A DNA stretch of 64,000 bases from SW4 sp042466115. GTDB taxonomy: Bacteria; Pseudomonadota; Alphaproteobacteria; Rhodobacterales; Rhodobacteraceae. Location: positions 1,178,001 to 1,242,000 of the forward strand of contig NZ_JAXHBQ010000001.1 of the NCBI RefSeq assembly GCF_042466115.1, written 5' to 3'. This document shows, piece by piece, positions 36,149 through 44,782 of the stretch; position 1 is the first letter of the stretch, and every line of letters starts with the position of its first letter. The notes below the pieces were generated by a model. The model ran no database searches, was not told the origin of the DNA, and saw only the letters and a list, made by a program, of their open reading frames with translations. The translations under genes and the position numbers were made by a program.

Positions 36149-36583
36149 TCAAAGATTGGAAAGCTGTTCTTCAAAACGTGACATGGCGCCACCGGGAATG
36201 CGGCCATCAAGATAGCCTTCGGGGGCCCCTGCGATGTCGCCGACAGCAATCGTCATCACCATTCCCATCGCGAAATGCGGCTTACAGCGCACGGCATAAA
36301 GGCCGTCGACGTCGAAGGTCACTTCGATTTCTTCGTTGATAGCGCCTTCAAAGACGTCGGCGTCTTCGGGGATCATTTCCGGAATCGATTCAGCATTGTG
36401 GCCCCTGTCTGTTGCGACAAATTTCACAGTGTCACCGACCGCAATGCGCAAGAAGGCCGGTTCGAAGATCATGGTTCCAGTATCACCGCGGTTCAACATC
36501 TGAACTTCATAATCCTCTGCTATCGCGGCTGATGAGATTGCCGCGCTGAAGACCAATCCGAGTGTAAGTCTGCCTAATGTCAT
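36149..36583 (-). CDS. Pseudoazurin (type 1 copper protein)
   Basis: This is a 144-residue periplasmic cupredoxin that carries electrons, classically to copper nitrite reductase. A signal peptide ends at AIA (about residue 22). The copper ligands are all present: H62 in DRGHNAES, then C100, H103 and M108 in CKPHFAMGM. The spacing is diagnostic of pseudoazurin. AAAGGAAAG precedes the ATG at 36583; the longer reading to 36658 is not signal-like. No nirK or nosZ is in the window, so its partner is elsewhere or is the adjacent dihaem cytochrome. Confidence 0.92.
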   Translation of the reverse strand: MTLGRLTLGLVFSAAISSAAIAEDYEVQMLNRGDTGTMIFEPAFLRIAVGDTVKFVATDRGHNAESIPEMIPEDADVFEGAINEEIEVTFDVDGLYAVRCKPHFAMGMVMTIAVGDIAGAPEGYLDGRIPGGAMSRFEEQLSNL

Positions 36584-36661
36584 AGTCTTTCCTTTGTGAA
36601 TTGAACTGGGCGCGGCAAGGATATGTACCGGAAGGGGATGGGCTTCGGCACGGTTCATGCG

Positions 36662-36721
36662 CCGTCAAATTGACGGTCCGGCGCGCTTTGCTGGGGGTAG
36701 GGTGTCAAAGCGCGCCGGACC
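36662..36721. promoter_or_regulatory. Long perfect hairpin with adjoining palindrome
   Basis: GGTCCGGCGCGCTTTG (36675-36690) pairs perfectly over 16 bp with CAAAGCGCGCCGGACC (36706-36721), with a 15-nt loop. Just left, CCGTCAA-A-TTGACGG (36662-36676) is a second perfect palindrome sharing two bases. The pair lies between the hypothetical gene at 36749 and pseudoazurin, on the transcript of both. The long hairpin is probably a terminator or attenuator, though no T tract follows it. Confidence 0.6.
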
Positions 36722-36748
36722 TTGGGGGACTACGCATACTAGCGAAAG

Positions 36749-37279
36749 TCATTGTGCCGTCGTCAAAAGACCCGATGGCATTTCTCTGAGGTTAGTCCCC
36801 GAGAAATCAATGGACCGATAGATGCCATCGGTGACAAAGACGACGTTCACGGCTTGCCCCCCATTCCGCTTGTTTCGGGTCAGAACGAACCCATGTGTGG
36901 CCTGCGAGGCTGCTTGGAGAAACCCACGTGGATCAAGCCCCGCGGGATTGGTGTTGGCGGGGAAACGCAATTGCCCGACACGGTTCAACCAATAGGTCGC
37001 GGCCTCCAGATGTCGCGTGGTCAGCGGTTCGACGGACACATAGGTTCGGGTACGCCGTTCCCCTTTGAAGCTGAAAGCTGCATTCCCCGTCGCGGTATCA
37101 ATCCGGCATCTTGTGACTTCATCGGTTCGAAATCCGTTTCGGCCATCATTGGACGCGATGATGCAATCGAGTGTGCCGCCGGTCTGGGCCTGAACCGTGA
37201 GACCAGTAAGCGACATCAAGAGCGCAAGCACGAATGCAAAAAAGGCTCTTTGGGAAGGTTTCAGTCCAATCATTCTCAT
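36749..37279 (-). CDS. Exported protein of unknown function
   Basis: This is a 176-residue protein with a clear signal peptide (hydrophobic run FFAFVLALLMSLTGLTVQAQ, cut near residue 32). The mature part has two cysteines 22 residues apart (LDCIIAS and TRCRID), which may form a disulphide, and a mixed alpha/beta pattern (AATYWLNRVGQLRF; GFVLTRNKRNGGQAVNVVFV). I recognise no family. It is followed by the long hairpin and then pseudoazurin on the same strand. Confidence 0.65.
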   Translation of the reverse strand: MRMIGLKPSQRAFFAFVLALLMSLTGLTVQAQTGGTLDCIIASNDGRNGFRTDEVTRCRIDTATGNAAFSFKGERRTRTYVSVEPLTTRHLEAATYWLNRVGQLRFPANTNPAGLDPRGFLQAASQATHGFVLTRNKRNGGQAVNVVFVTDGIYRSIDFSGTNLREMPSGLLTTAQ

Positions 37280-38042
37280 CTCCTGTGAGCGGCCAATCGT
37301 ACGGCGAATTCAGGCATTGCACTTGGCAAAAGCCGTTCGCCTGTTCCGAGAGTGCCTTGTGATGATCGAAGGTGGCACTGTCGTTGGTCCGGTGTTGTTT
37401 CAGACCTTGGGCTGAAGGGCGTTTGGGGCCGTCGGCATTTACCAATAGTATAGATTTCACTCTTACCAGCGTTTCTGGAACCGCCTTCAAATTCGACGCC
37501 CGACTAGTGGCCCTATCTCGAACAAGGCTGGCATTATTCAGGTTGATGTTGCCGCCTTATGGCATTGCTCTTCTGCGCCCCGAAAACCGCGCTGGCCGTT
37601 GATACGGCAACCTTCTGGGCGGACGCATCGGACCGGTCGGTGTAGAGTCCAACCATTTTGGATCATCCCAATGGCAGGTCTGGTGAATCTCGCTGCGCTG
37701 ACGAAGAACCAGTGCTGCAATGGCGAACAAATGCTGCGTTAGCAATAGCCGCAACTGAATAAGGCGGTTTTATCCGCGCCTTGCTCATTGTCCCACGAAA
37801 TATCGCCGCGCACGACACGAAGGGCCGCTCTTATCGCCGCATTGCCGTGCTCAAGCCAATGCATACGCAGCATAATCTGTGCTGCGAGCGCACGCAGAGA
37901 GAAAACCGAATTCACAAGTTGGGCTCGAAGCTGCCGTTCGTTGCAACTTGACCGACTGTCCACTCCCCAGCCAACACATCCTCCCCATTGCCCTTGCCCC
38001 CCGCGCCGCTTATGAGGGCTGCGACTTAAGTAAGGGAGCGTC
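37280..38042. other. 763-bp interval without a supportable gene
   Basis: No reading frame here has a convincing start, ribosome site or family match. A minus-strand frame from 37739 overlapping lysC contains a plausible helix-rich stretch (SVFSLRALAAQIMLRMHWLE), but it has no good start and no relative I recognise. The left half has several stop-rich frames and is less GC-rich. The lysC promoter and ribosome site must be at the right end (AAGTAAGGGAG just before 38043). It marks the right edge of the accessory block and may hold remnants. Confidence 0.4.
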
Positions 38043-39278
38043 ATGCCCGTTCTTGTGATGAAATTCGGCGGCACGTCCGTCGCCACGGTTGACCGGATCC
38101 ACCGCGCTGCGAAACGTATCGGCGTGGAAGTGGCCAAGGGCTATGACGTGATCGTCATCGTGTCGGCCATGTCGGGCGAAACCAACAAGCTGGTCGGCTT
38201 CGTCAACGATACCTCGCCGCTTTATGACGCGCGCGAATATGATGCGGTGGTCAGCAGCGGGGAGAACGTGACCGCTGGCCTGATGGCCCTCACCTTGCAG
38301 GAAATGGACGTGCCCGCGCGCAGCTGGCAGGGCTGGCAAGTGCCGGTGAAAACCACCAGCGCCCATTCCAATGCCCGCATTGAAGACATCCCGACCGACA
38401 ATATCATGGCCAAGTTCGGCGAAGGCATGCGCGTGGCCGTTGTCGCCGGTTTCCAGGGGGTCAGCCCCGAAGGCCGGATCACCACGCTGGGCCGTGGCGG
38501 TTCTGACACCACCGCCGTGGCCTTTGCCGCTGCATTCGGGGCCGAGCGCTGCGATATCTACACGGACGTCGACGGCGTTTACACAACCGACCCGCGCATC
38601 ACATCCAAGGCGCGCAAGCTCGACAAGATCGCCTTTGAAGAAATGCTGGAACTGGCGTCCTTGGGTGCGAAAGTGTTGCAAACACGCTCGGTCGAGCTGG
38701 CCATGCGCTACAAGGTGCGCCTGCGGGTGCTGTCATCATTCGAGGAACAGTCCGACGACGCAGGAACGCTCGTCTGTGACGAGGAGGAAATCATGGAATC
38801 CAATGTTGTGGCCGGTGTGGCCTATTCCCGCGACGAGGCGAAAATGACGCTGATTTCGGTGGCCGACCGCCCCGGCATCGCCGCCGCGATCTTTATGCCC
38901 CTGTCCGAGGCAGGTGTGAACGTCGATATGATCGTGCAGAACATCTCGGAAGAGGGGCGCACGGACATGACGTTTTCCTGCCCCGTCGATCAGGTGAAAC
39001 GCGCCGAAAAGGCGATGAACGCGGCCAAGGAAAGCGGCAGCATCAACTTTCACGATCTGGTCGCTGACGAAGGTGTCGCCAAGGTCTCGGTCGTCGGCAT
39101 CGGGATGCGCAGCCACACAGGCGTTGCGGCGAAAATGTTTCAGGTGTTGTCCAATGAGGGCGTGAACATCAAGGTTATCACCACATCCGAGATCAAGATT
39201 TCCGTGCTGATTGATCGCAAATACATGGAACTGGCCGTGCAGGCCCTGCACGACGCGTTCGAGTTGGAAAAGGCCTAA
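38043..39278 (+). CDS. lysC: Aspartate kinase
   Basis: This makes aspartyl phosphate from aspartate and ATP, the first step to lysine, threonine and methionine. It is a 411-residue monofunctional type. The kinase core begins LVMKFGGTSVA and contains VVSSGENVTAGL and TTLGRGGSDTTAVAFA. Two C-terminal ACT domains (VADRPGIAAAIFMPL; GIGMRSHTGVAAKMFQVL) carry feedback inhibition by end-product amino acids. The ATG follows a GGGAG ribosome site. Downstream, ptsP follows after the haemoglobin/regulator pair; lysC-ptsP proximity is usual in Rhodobacterales. Confidence 0.97.
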   Translation: MPVLVMKFGGTSVATVDRIHRAAKRIGVEVAKGYDVIVIVSAMSGETNKLVGFVNDTSPLYDAREYDAVVSSGENVTAGLMALTLQEMDVPARSWQGWQVPVKTTSAHSNARIEDIPTDNIMAKFGEGMRVAVVAGFQGVSPEGRITTLGRGGSDTTAVAFAAAFGAERCDIYTDVDGVYTTDPRITSKARKLDKIAFEEMLELASLGAKVLQTRSVELAMRYKVRLRVLSSFEEQSDDAGTLVCDEEEIMESNVVAGVAYSRDEAKMTLISVADRPGIAAAIFMPLSEAGVNVDMIVQNISEEGRTDMTFSCPVDQVKRAEKAMNAAKESGSINFHDLVADEGVAKVSVVGIGMRSHTGVAAKMFQVLSNEGVNIKVITTSEIKISVLIDRKYMELAVQALHDAFELEKA

Positions 39279-39344
39279 GACCGCCCGAAATCAAGCCGCA
39301 GGCGCCGGGCGATCGGCGGCCTGCCCCATGAGCTATCAATCGCC

Positions 39345-39746
39345 CTAGACGCCACCAAATCGCGGCACGTCATCCCGTTCCCGCGGCAATCCATAGCTTA
39401 ACCCCCGTCCGATCCGGTGCGCCAGAATTGACCAGCCTTGCGCCAACAGGGGCGGCAACTCCTGTTCCAACACCTCGTCAAACAGCGTCAGCCAGACTGG
39501 AAAATGCGCGGCGTGAACATTGCCCGCCTGCGCGTGAACCTGCATCGGGTTGCCGTCATAAACACGCTGCAACAACAGCGCGTTACGCCAAAAGCGTCCG
39601 ATCTTTTCCTCGTGGGTCGGCCAGTCGCAGATATGCGCGGCAAAGACGGGGCCAAGTGTGGGGTGTGTGCGCACGCGCGCGTAAAACCGCGCCACGACAG
39701 CATCAATCTGCGCCTCACTCACATCAATGCGCGGCGGCAGGCTCAT
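39345..39746 (-). CDS. Truncated haemoglobin, group III
   Basis: This 133-residue globin of the truncated group III family binds haem and likely O2 or NO. RIDVSEAQIDAVVARFYARV contains the distal tyrosine region (FY). DWPTHEEKIGRFWRNALLLQRVY and HAAHFPVWLTLFDEVL, with the proximal histidine, match the family. The ATG at 39746 overlaps the stop of a 51-residue membrane peptide gene (ATGA). With an NsrR-like regulator divergent on the other side, a role in nitric oxide protection is likely. Confidence 0.88.
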   Translation of the reverse strand: MSLPPRIDVSEAQIDAVVARFYARVRTHPTLGPVFAAHICDWPTHEEKIGRFWRNALLLQRVYDGNPMQVHAQAGNVHAAHFPVWLTLFDEVLEQELPPLLAQGWSILAHRIGRGLSYGLPRERDDVPRFGGV

Positions 39747-39898
39747 GCAACGATGATCCAGACGATCACAAGTGCAACCGACAGGTAAACCAACGTATTG
39801 ATCATCCAGCGGATCAACCCCGCGTCGCCTTCGGGGTCCACGCCCATGTATTCGCAGGCCTTGGTGCCGGGCCACAAAACAATATCGGAAAATGTCAT
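39743..39898 (-). CDS. 51-residue single-pass membrane protein in the haemoglobin operon
   Basis: A short frame from the ATG at 39898 encodes MTFSDIVLWPGTKACEYMGV, then DPEGDAGLIRWMIN and a hydrophobic helix TLVYLSVALVIVWIIVA at the very C-terminus. The coding quality looks real: the codon pattern fits the neighbours and the TGA stop overlaps the haemoglobin ATG. It is first after the NsrR-like operator and thus is probably co-regulated. I do not recognise a named family. The soluble N-terminus has one cysteine. It could anchor or deliver electrons to the globin, which is a guess. Confidence 0.7.
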   Translation of the reverse strand: MTFSDIVLWPGTKACEYMGVDPEGDAGLIRWMINTLVYLSVALVIVWIIVA

Positions 39899-39953
39899 CG
39901 GGGCGCTCCTTATCTGGTATTTCGGATGCGGATTAACTACTGCTTTTAAATAC

Positions 39954-39966
39954 GCATTGTAAATGC
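39954..39966. promoter_or_regulatory. GCATT-N3-AATGC operator between haemoglobin operon and Rrf2/NsrR
   Basis: A perfect inverted repeat GCATT-GTA-AATGC sits in an AT-rich stretch 12 bp before the NsrR-like start. E. coli NsrR half-sites are AT-rich with ATGC-type cores, so this resembles a variant site. Its place in the shared promoter region supports control of both operons. Confidence 0.5.
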
Positions 39967-39978
39967 TAAATAAAACCC

Positions 39979-40407
39979 ATGCAGCTTGATAAATTCACCG
40001 ACTACGCCCTGCGCATCCTGATGACCCTCGCCGTGCGCGCGCCTGATCGCGTGGCCACGTCGGAAATCGCGGCGCTGTTTGATCTCTCGGACAACCACCT
40101 GTCCAAGGTCGCGACCGAACTGGCCCGCGCAGGTTTTGTCAAATCGGAACGCGGACGCGGTGGCGGGTTAACGCTGGCGCACGCACCCGACCAGATCACC
40201 ATCGGCGCGGTCGTGCGCGCCGTGAAACGCAGCGGCCCCGTGGTCGAATGTTTCGGCACGAAGTCCTCCTGCCTGATCCTGCCCGCCTGCGGGCTGCGCG
40301 ACCCGTTGGCACAGGCGCAAGAGGCCTTTTTTGCCACGCTTGACGGATACACACTGGCCGATGTGACAGCGCAGCGCGGCGCCCTTTCGGCCCTTCTGAC
40401 GCCATGA
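39979..40407 (+). CDS. Rrf2 family regulator, NsrR-like
   Basis: This 142-residue regulator has the Rrf2 winged helix (LDKFTDYALRILMTLAV, then SDNHLSKVATELARAGFV and ERGRGGGLTLA). The three cysteines that hold the Fe-S cluster are present, C91, C98 and C104 in ECFGTKSSCLILPACGL. E. coli NsrR spaces them 4 and 5 residues apart, whereas here they are 6 and 5 apart. NsrR senses nitric oxide through cluster damage. The divergent truncated haemoglobin operon supports this reading. IscR or RirA types are less likely given the cysteine layout and neighbours. Confidence 0.85.
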   Translation: MQLDKFTDYALRILMTLAVRAPDRVATSEIAALFDLSDNHLSKVATELARAGFVKSERGRGGGLTLAHAPDQITIGAVVRAVKRSGPVVECFGTKSSCLILPACGLRDPLAQAQEAFFATLDGYTLADVTAQRGALSALLTP

Positions 40408-40509
40408 ATTACTGCAAGCCGCCCAAATTTCGGGCAGCGCGGGGGCAACCTTTCCTCTCCCCCTTACCCGCCGACTCGCCTATAGGTAGGGCAATGAACT
40501 GGGGGCAGA

Positions 40510-42762
40510 ATGCCACAAAAGGTTGAAACAGAAAGCCGCAAGCTGCTGGGCCGCCTGCGCGATGCAATGGCCAAGGACAGCGCCGGACAGGCGCGCCTTG
40601 ATGAAATCGTGCGGCTGATTGCAACCTCGATGCAGACCGAAGTCTGTTCAATCTACCTGTTCCGCGACAGCGAAACCCTTGAACTTTGCGCCACCGAAGG
40701 GCTGCAAGCCGAAGCGGTGCACCAAACCCGCATGCGCCTTGGTGAAGGGCTGGTGGGCCGTGTCGCGCGCTCCAAACGCACCGTCAACGAGGCCGACGCG
40801 CCCTCGGCCAAAGGGTTTCGCTATATGCCCGAAACAGGCGAAGAACGGTTTTCATCCTTCTGCGGTGTTCCCGTGCAGCGCCTTGGCGATGTGCTGGGCG
40901 TGCTCGTGGTGCAATCACGCGATGCGCGCGAATTTTCCGCCGACGAGGTTTACGCCCTCGAAGTTGTCGCGATGGTGATCGCTGAAATGACCGAACTGGG
41001 TGCCTTTGTCGGCGATGGCGCAGCCCTTTCGGCGCGTCATCAGCAGCCGGTCATGATCAAAGGCACTGTCGGTCAGGAAGGCGCTGTGGCGGGGAATGTT
41101 TACCTGCACGAACCCCGCGTGGTCGTCACCAATCCGATTTCCGACGACCCCGAGGCCGAAACCGCGCGCCTGCGCGAGGCAATCGACACCCTGCGCATTT
41201 CCGTCGATCAGATGCTTGACCAGACAACGACCGTGGACGCCGAACAGGTCGAAGTTTTGCAGGCCTACCGGATGTTTGCCAATTCGCGCAGTTGGATGCG
41301 CCGGATGGAGGCAGACATCGACAACGGTCTGTCCGCCGAAGCGGCCGTTGAAAAAGAACAGTCGCTTGCGCGCACCCGCATGAACGGATCGGGCGATGCC
41401 TATCTGCGTGACCGCCTTCACGACCTTGACGATCTGTCCAACCGCCTGCTGCGCATCCTGACCGGCCAGGGCAAGGACACCGGCGCGGAAATGCCGGAAA
41501 ATCCGATCCTTGTGGCGCGCAACATCGGACCGGGTGAATTGCTGGATTATGGCAAGACCCTGCGCGCAATCGTGCTCGAGGAAGGCTCGGTGGGCAGCCA
41601 CGCTGCCATTGTTGCCCGTGCCTGGGCGATCCCGTTGGTGATCCACGCCAAGGGGGTGCTGACCGAGGCTTTGAACGGCGATGCGATACTGGTTGATGGC
41701 GAACAGGGCATCGTGCACCTGCGCCCCGACGATGCGGTGCAAACCGCGTTTCAGGACAAGATCGCGATGCTGACCCGCGCGCAGGAACGCTATGCCTCCA
41801 TTCGCGACCTGCCCGCCACAGCCAAATGCGGCACGACAATTGCCTTGCATATGAATGCTGGGCTGATGGCTGATCTGCCTTCGCTTGCCGGGTCGGGTGC
41901 CGAAGGTGTCGGGCTGTTTCGCACCGAACTTCAATTCCTGATCCGCAACAAGATGCCCCAACGGGCTGAACTTTCCGCACTTTATGCAAGGGTCATGGAT
42001 GCTGCAGGCGGGAAACGGGTGGCGTTTCGCACGCTTGATATCGGGTCCGACAAGGTCCTGACCTACATGAAGCCCAACGACGAACCCAATCCCGCGATGG
42101 GCTGGCGGGCGATCCGTGTGGGGCTGGATAAACCGGGTGTGTTGCGCATGCAGTTGCAGGCGTTGATCCGTGCCGCCAACGGGCGACCACTGGCCGTTAT
42201 GTTCCCGTTCATCGCCCAACTGGAAGAATTCCGCGCAGCGCGCATCGAAATGGACAAGGCCATGGCGCGCGAACGCGTGCTAGAGCACCCTTTGCCCGCA
42301 AAAGTGGAAATCGGGGCGATGCTGGAAACGCCCAGCCTTGCCTTTGCCCCCGAAGTCTTTTTTGAGGAAGTCGATTTTCTGTCGATCGGTGGTAACGACC
42401 TCAAGCAGTTTTTCTTTGCTGCGGATCGTGAAAACGAACGGGTGCGCAAGCGCTATGACACGCTCAATGTCAGTTTCCTGACGTTCCTTGAACAGATCAT
42501 CACCCGCTGCGCTGCGTCCAATACCCCGCTCAGTTTCTGCGGCGAAGACGCGGGCCGCCCGGTCGAAGCCCTGTGCTTTGCGGCCTTGGGTTTGCGCACC
42601 CTGTCGATGCGCCCCGCATCAATCGGACCAGTCAAACACCTGTTACGGCGCAGCAATCTGGGCGAGGTCAAAGCGGTGATCGACGCCGCCCGTGCGCGCG
42701 GCGACCAATCGGTGCGCGGCGCTGTTTCGGACTGGCTGCGCGATCAGAACGCCACCGGCTAG
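40510..42762 (+). CDS. ptsP: Phosphoenolpyruvate-protein phosphotransferase PtsP (EI-Ntr)
   Basis: This is enzyme I of the nitrogen phosphotransferase system, passing phosphate from PEP to NPr and on to EIIA-Ntr. It has 750 residues. An N-terminal GAF domain (about residues 20-160) is typical of the Ntr form and senses metabolites. The phosphohistidine is H364 in GSVGSHAAIVARAW. The C-terminal PEP-binding TIM barrel has GAEGVGLFRTELQFL, EIGAMLETPS, FLSIGGNDLKQFF and SFCGEDAGRP, where a cysteine-containing active loop is standard. The start follows a GGGG stretch 102 bp after the regulator gene. Its 3' end overlaps the convergent EcsC gene by 4 bp. Confidence 0.95.
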   Translation: MPQKVETESRKLLGRLRDAMAKDSAGQARLDEIVRLIATSMQTEVCSIYLFRDSETLELCATEGLQAEAVHQTRMRLGEGLVGRVARSKRTVNEADAPSAKGFRYMPETGEERFSSFCGVPVQRLGDVLGVLVVQSRDAREFSADEVYALEVVAMVIAEMTELGAFVGDGAALSARHQQPVMIKGTVGQEGAVAGNVYLHEPRVVVTNPISDDPEAETARLREAIDTLRISVDQMLDQTTTVDAEQVEVLQAYRMFANSRSWMRRMEADIDNGLSAEAAVEKEQSLARTRMNGSGDAYLRDRLHDLDDLSNRLLRILTGQGKDTGAEMPENPILVARNIGPGELLDYGKTLRAIVLEEGSVGSHAAIVARAWAIPLVIHAKGVLTEALNGDAILVDGEQGIVHLRPDDAVQTAFQDKIAMLTRAQERYASIRDLPATAKCGTTIALHMNAGLMADLPSLAGSGAEGVGLFRTELQFLIRNKMPQRAELSALYARVMDAAGGKRVAFRTLDIGSDKVLTYMKPNDEPNPAMGWRAIRVGLDKPGVLRMQLQALIRAANGRPLAVMFPFIAQLEEFRAARIEMDKAMARERVLEHPLPAKVEIGAMLETPSLAFAPEVFFEEVDFLSIGGNDLKQFFFAADRENERVRKRYDTLNVSFLTFLEQIITRCAASNTPLSFCGEDAGRPVEALCFAALGLRTLSMRPASIGPVKHLLRRSNLGEVKAVIDAARARGDQSVRGAVSDWLRDQNATG

Positions 42763-43571
42763 GCGCGTTTGACGGGCAGCTTTTGCGCGACCAAATCCGC
42801 ATGAAAGGCGGCTAGAACTGCGTCGGCACCGTGGTCACGCGCCAGGGACCGCAGCCCGAAATGCACATGCGCCATTTCCGTGTAATAGGTCATGAAGGCG
42901 TAATTCGTGCCGGCCCCCGCCGCCGCACCAAGGATCGGCACCGCCTGCGTGGCCAGTTTTTGGGACAACACAGCCGCAAAGCGCGGGGCAATGCGGGCGA
43001 TCAAGCCATTCACAGCCGCGCCGGACAACGCCAGACGCGCGCCAATAAAGGCGGTGTCGATGCCATCGTCCTCCTTACCCGGCCCGCCCGATCCAAAAAC
43101 GCGCAGACACTCAAGACGGGTGTCTTCCGCCATCGGATCTTCGCCGTGCGCTTGCGCCACTCCTTGCACCGCGCGAAAAATCACGGTGGTGGCCACTGGC
43201 AGTTCCGCAAGCGCCGTCGGCAAGCCGCCAACCCCGCCCAAAGCGCCGGAAATCGTTGCCAAAGCACGGTGCGCACGGTCCGTTCCGACCAAGCGCTGAC
43301 CAATCCGGCCGCGCGTGTGCCCTGCGATGTCATAGGAACTGCGCAGCGCGTGTTTCGCGGCACCCTCGACCTGCTGGCGGGTCTGGGCGGGCAACAGCTT
43401 GAGCCCGTCCTCGACCTGTCCACCAACGAAATTCACCATCTGCATGATCACGCCATTGGCGCGGTATTGCCGGGCTGCAAGGGCCGCCACACGGGCGCGC
43501 GCGATTTCATTCAGCGGGATCAGCGCAGGTTCGGGATTGACCAGTTTCATTTCAGGCAGATCGTTGTCCAT
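42759..43571 (-). CDS. EcsC family protein
   Basis: This 270-residue protein of the EcsC family is named for a B. subtilis ABC-transporter-linked protein; its biochemical role is unknown. The family-like parts are the glycine-rich helices ISGALGGVGGLPTALAELPV and TTVIFRAVQGVAQAHGEDP, and VPILGAAAGAGTNYAFMTYY. These could insert into or coat membranes. It starts at 43571 (MDNDLPEMKLVN). It overlaps the end of ptsP and is followed by no operon partner. Confidence 0.85.
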   Translation of the reverse strand: MDNDLPEMKLVNPEPALIPLNEIARARVAALAARQYRANGVIMQMVNFVGGQVEDGLKLLPAQTRQQVEGAAKHALRSSYDIAGHTRGRIGQRLVGTDRAHRALATISGALGGVGGLPTALAELPVATTVIFRAVQGVAQAHGEDPMAEDTRLECLRVFGSGGPGKEDDGIDTAFIGARLALSGAAVNGLIARIAPRFAAVLSQKLATQAVPILGAAAGAGTNYAFMTYYTEMAHVHFGLRSLARDHGADAVLAAFHADLVAQKLPVKRA

Positions 43572-43602
43572 CGCTTATAGATTGGCACGGCGCAGACCGT
43601 TT

Positions 43603-44085
43603 TCAATCACCAAAGCGCGTAACAAGGCCACCAACCCCGTCCCAAGCCCCGCTTTGCAGCGCAAGCCCAAGCACGCGATCAGGGTTCGTGGGCGGCGGCA
43701 TGGTCACGCCCGAAAGGCGCGAAAAACCGAAACGGGCATAGTATGGCGCATCACCCACCAGCATCACCCGTGTCCAGCCCAGCGCGCGCGCTTTTGTGAT
43801 CACGGCCTGCATCAGATAACCGCCCAAACCTTCGCCCTGACGTGTCGGGTGGACCGCGACGGGACCCAGCAGTAACGCAGCCTTGCCCCCGACTTTCACC
43901 GGCCAGTTGCGGATCGCCCCCCCGACGACACCGTATTCACGCGCCACTAGGCAAAGGTCGGCCACAGGCGGCACCCCGTCACGCAAACGATACGACGACA
44001 GCGCCTCGCGCCCGGGCGCAAAGCTAAGGTCAAACAGCGCTTCGACCTCCCACCAGTCGTCATCGGTTTCGATTGCGATTTCCAT
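43603..44085 (-). CDS. GNAT family N-acetyltransferase
   Basis: This 160-residue acetyltransferase has the acetyl-CoA pyrophosphate-binding motif VHPTRQGEGLGGYLMQAVI and the C-terminal strand WTRVMLVGDAPYYARFGFSRL, typical of the YhbS-like group. The substrate is unknown. It sits 31 bp upstream of EcsC on the same strand and may be co-transcribed with it. Confidence 0.85.
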   Translation of the reverse strand: MEIAIETDDDWWEVEALFDLSFAPGREALSSYRLRDGVPPVADLCLVAREYGVVGGAIRNWPVKVGGKAALLLGPVAVHPTRQGEGLGGYLMQAVITKARALGWTRVMLVGDAPYYARFGFSRLSGVTMPPPTNPDRVLGLALQSGAWDGVGGLVTRFGD

Positions 44086-44176
44086 GGATCACGTTGAACC
44101 TTTGTTTTGCTTTCATTGCAAACAGGTTATGCCTGCCTAGACCGTCATCAGAGCCTTGGGATAACCAGCCAGCCTT

Positions 44177-44782
44177 ATGTTTTATGAACCCGAAACGGGC
44201 CACGGCCTGCCGCATAATCCGTTCAGTGCCATCGTCGCGCCGCGCCCGATTGGCTGGATTTCAACACGCGGGGCCGATGGCGGCGACAACCTTGCGCCCT
44301 ATTCGTTTTTCAATGCGGTTGCCTATGACCCGCCGCAGGTGATGTTTGCATCTACCAGCGCCAAGGGTGACCGGATCGGCACCAAGGACAGTGTTTCCAA
44401 TATCCGCGAAACAGGCGTTTTCGCAGTCAATATCGTGGAATACGCCATGCGTGATGCGATGAACCGCACCAGCGGGCCTTGGCCGCGCGATGTGGACGAA
44501 TTTGCGGATGCGGGGCTGGAAAAAGACGCCTGCCGCACGATTGACTGTGCCTTTGTCGCCGCGGCGCCCGCTGCATTGGAATGCAAGATGACGCAGATCG
44601 TGCAACTGGACGGTGCGGCGAATTTCGTCGTGTTTGGCACGGTTACGGGCGTGCACCTGCGCGACGATTGCATCGTTGACGGGCGGTTTGACGTCACCCG
44701 CTTCACCCCCCTCGCCCGCCTTGGCTACAGCGATTACACGGCCGTGCGCGAGGTCTTCAGCATAAAACGACCAACCGACTAA
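44177..44782 (+). CDS. Flavin reductase family protein (FMN-binding split barrel)
   Basis: This 201-residue FMN-binding protein resembles flavin reductases that feed reduced flavin to monooxygenases. NPFSAIVAPRPIGWISTRG and ADGGDNLAPYSFFNAVAYDPP are the classic FMN and NAD(P)H-binding region of the family, and NIRETGVFAVNIV follows. The last four bases overlap the stop of the convergent SHMT-like gene. No partner monooxygenase is adjacent. Confidence 0.87.
   Translation: MFYEPETGHGLPHNPFSAIVAPRPIGWISTRGADGGDNLAPYSFFNAVAYDPPQVMFASTSAKGDRIGTKDSVSNIRETGVFAVNIVEYAMRDAMNRTSGPWPRDVDEFADAGLEKDACRTIDCAFVAAAPAALECKMTQIVQLDGAANFVVFGTVTGVHLRDDCIVDGRFDVTRFTPLARLGYSDYTAVREVFSIKRPTD

Noticed and set aside
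37739..38137. Minus-strand frame overlapping the lysC start, with a helix-like stretch
   Set aside because: No ribosome site, an odd N-terminus and no family resemblance; kept only as a note in the intergenic entry.
40915..42219. 434-codon open frame on the minus strand inside ptsP
   Set aside because: It is the antisense shadow of a high-GC gene with no family match; ptsP on the plus strand has full domain support.
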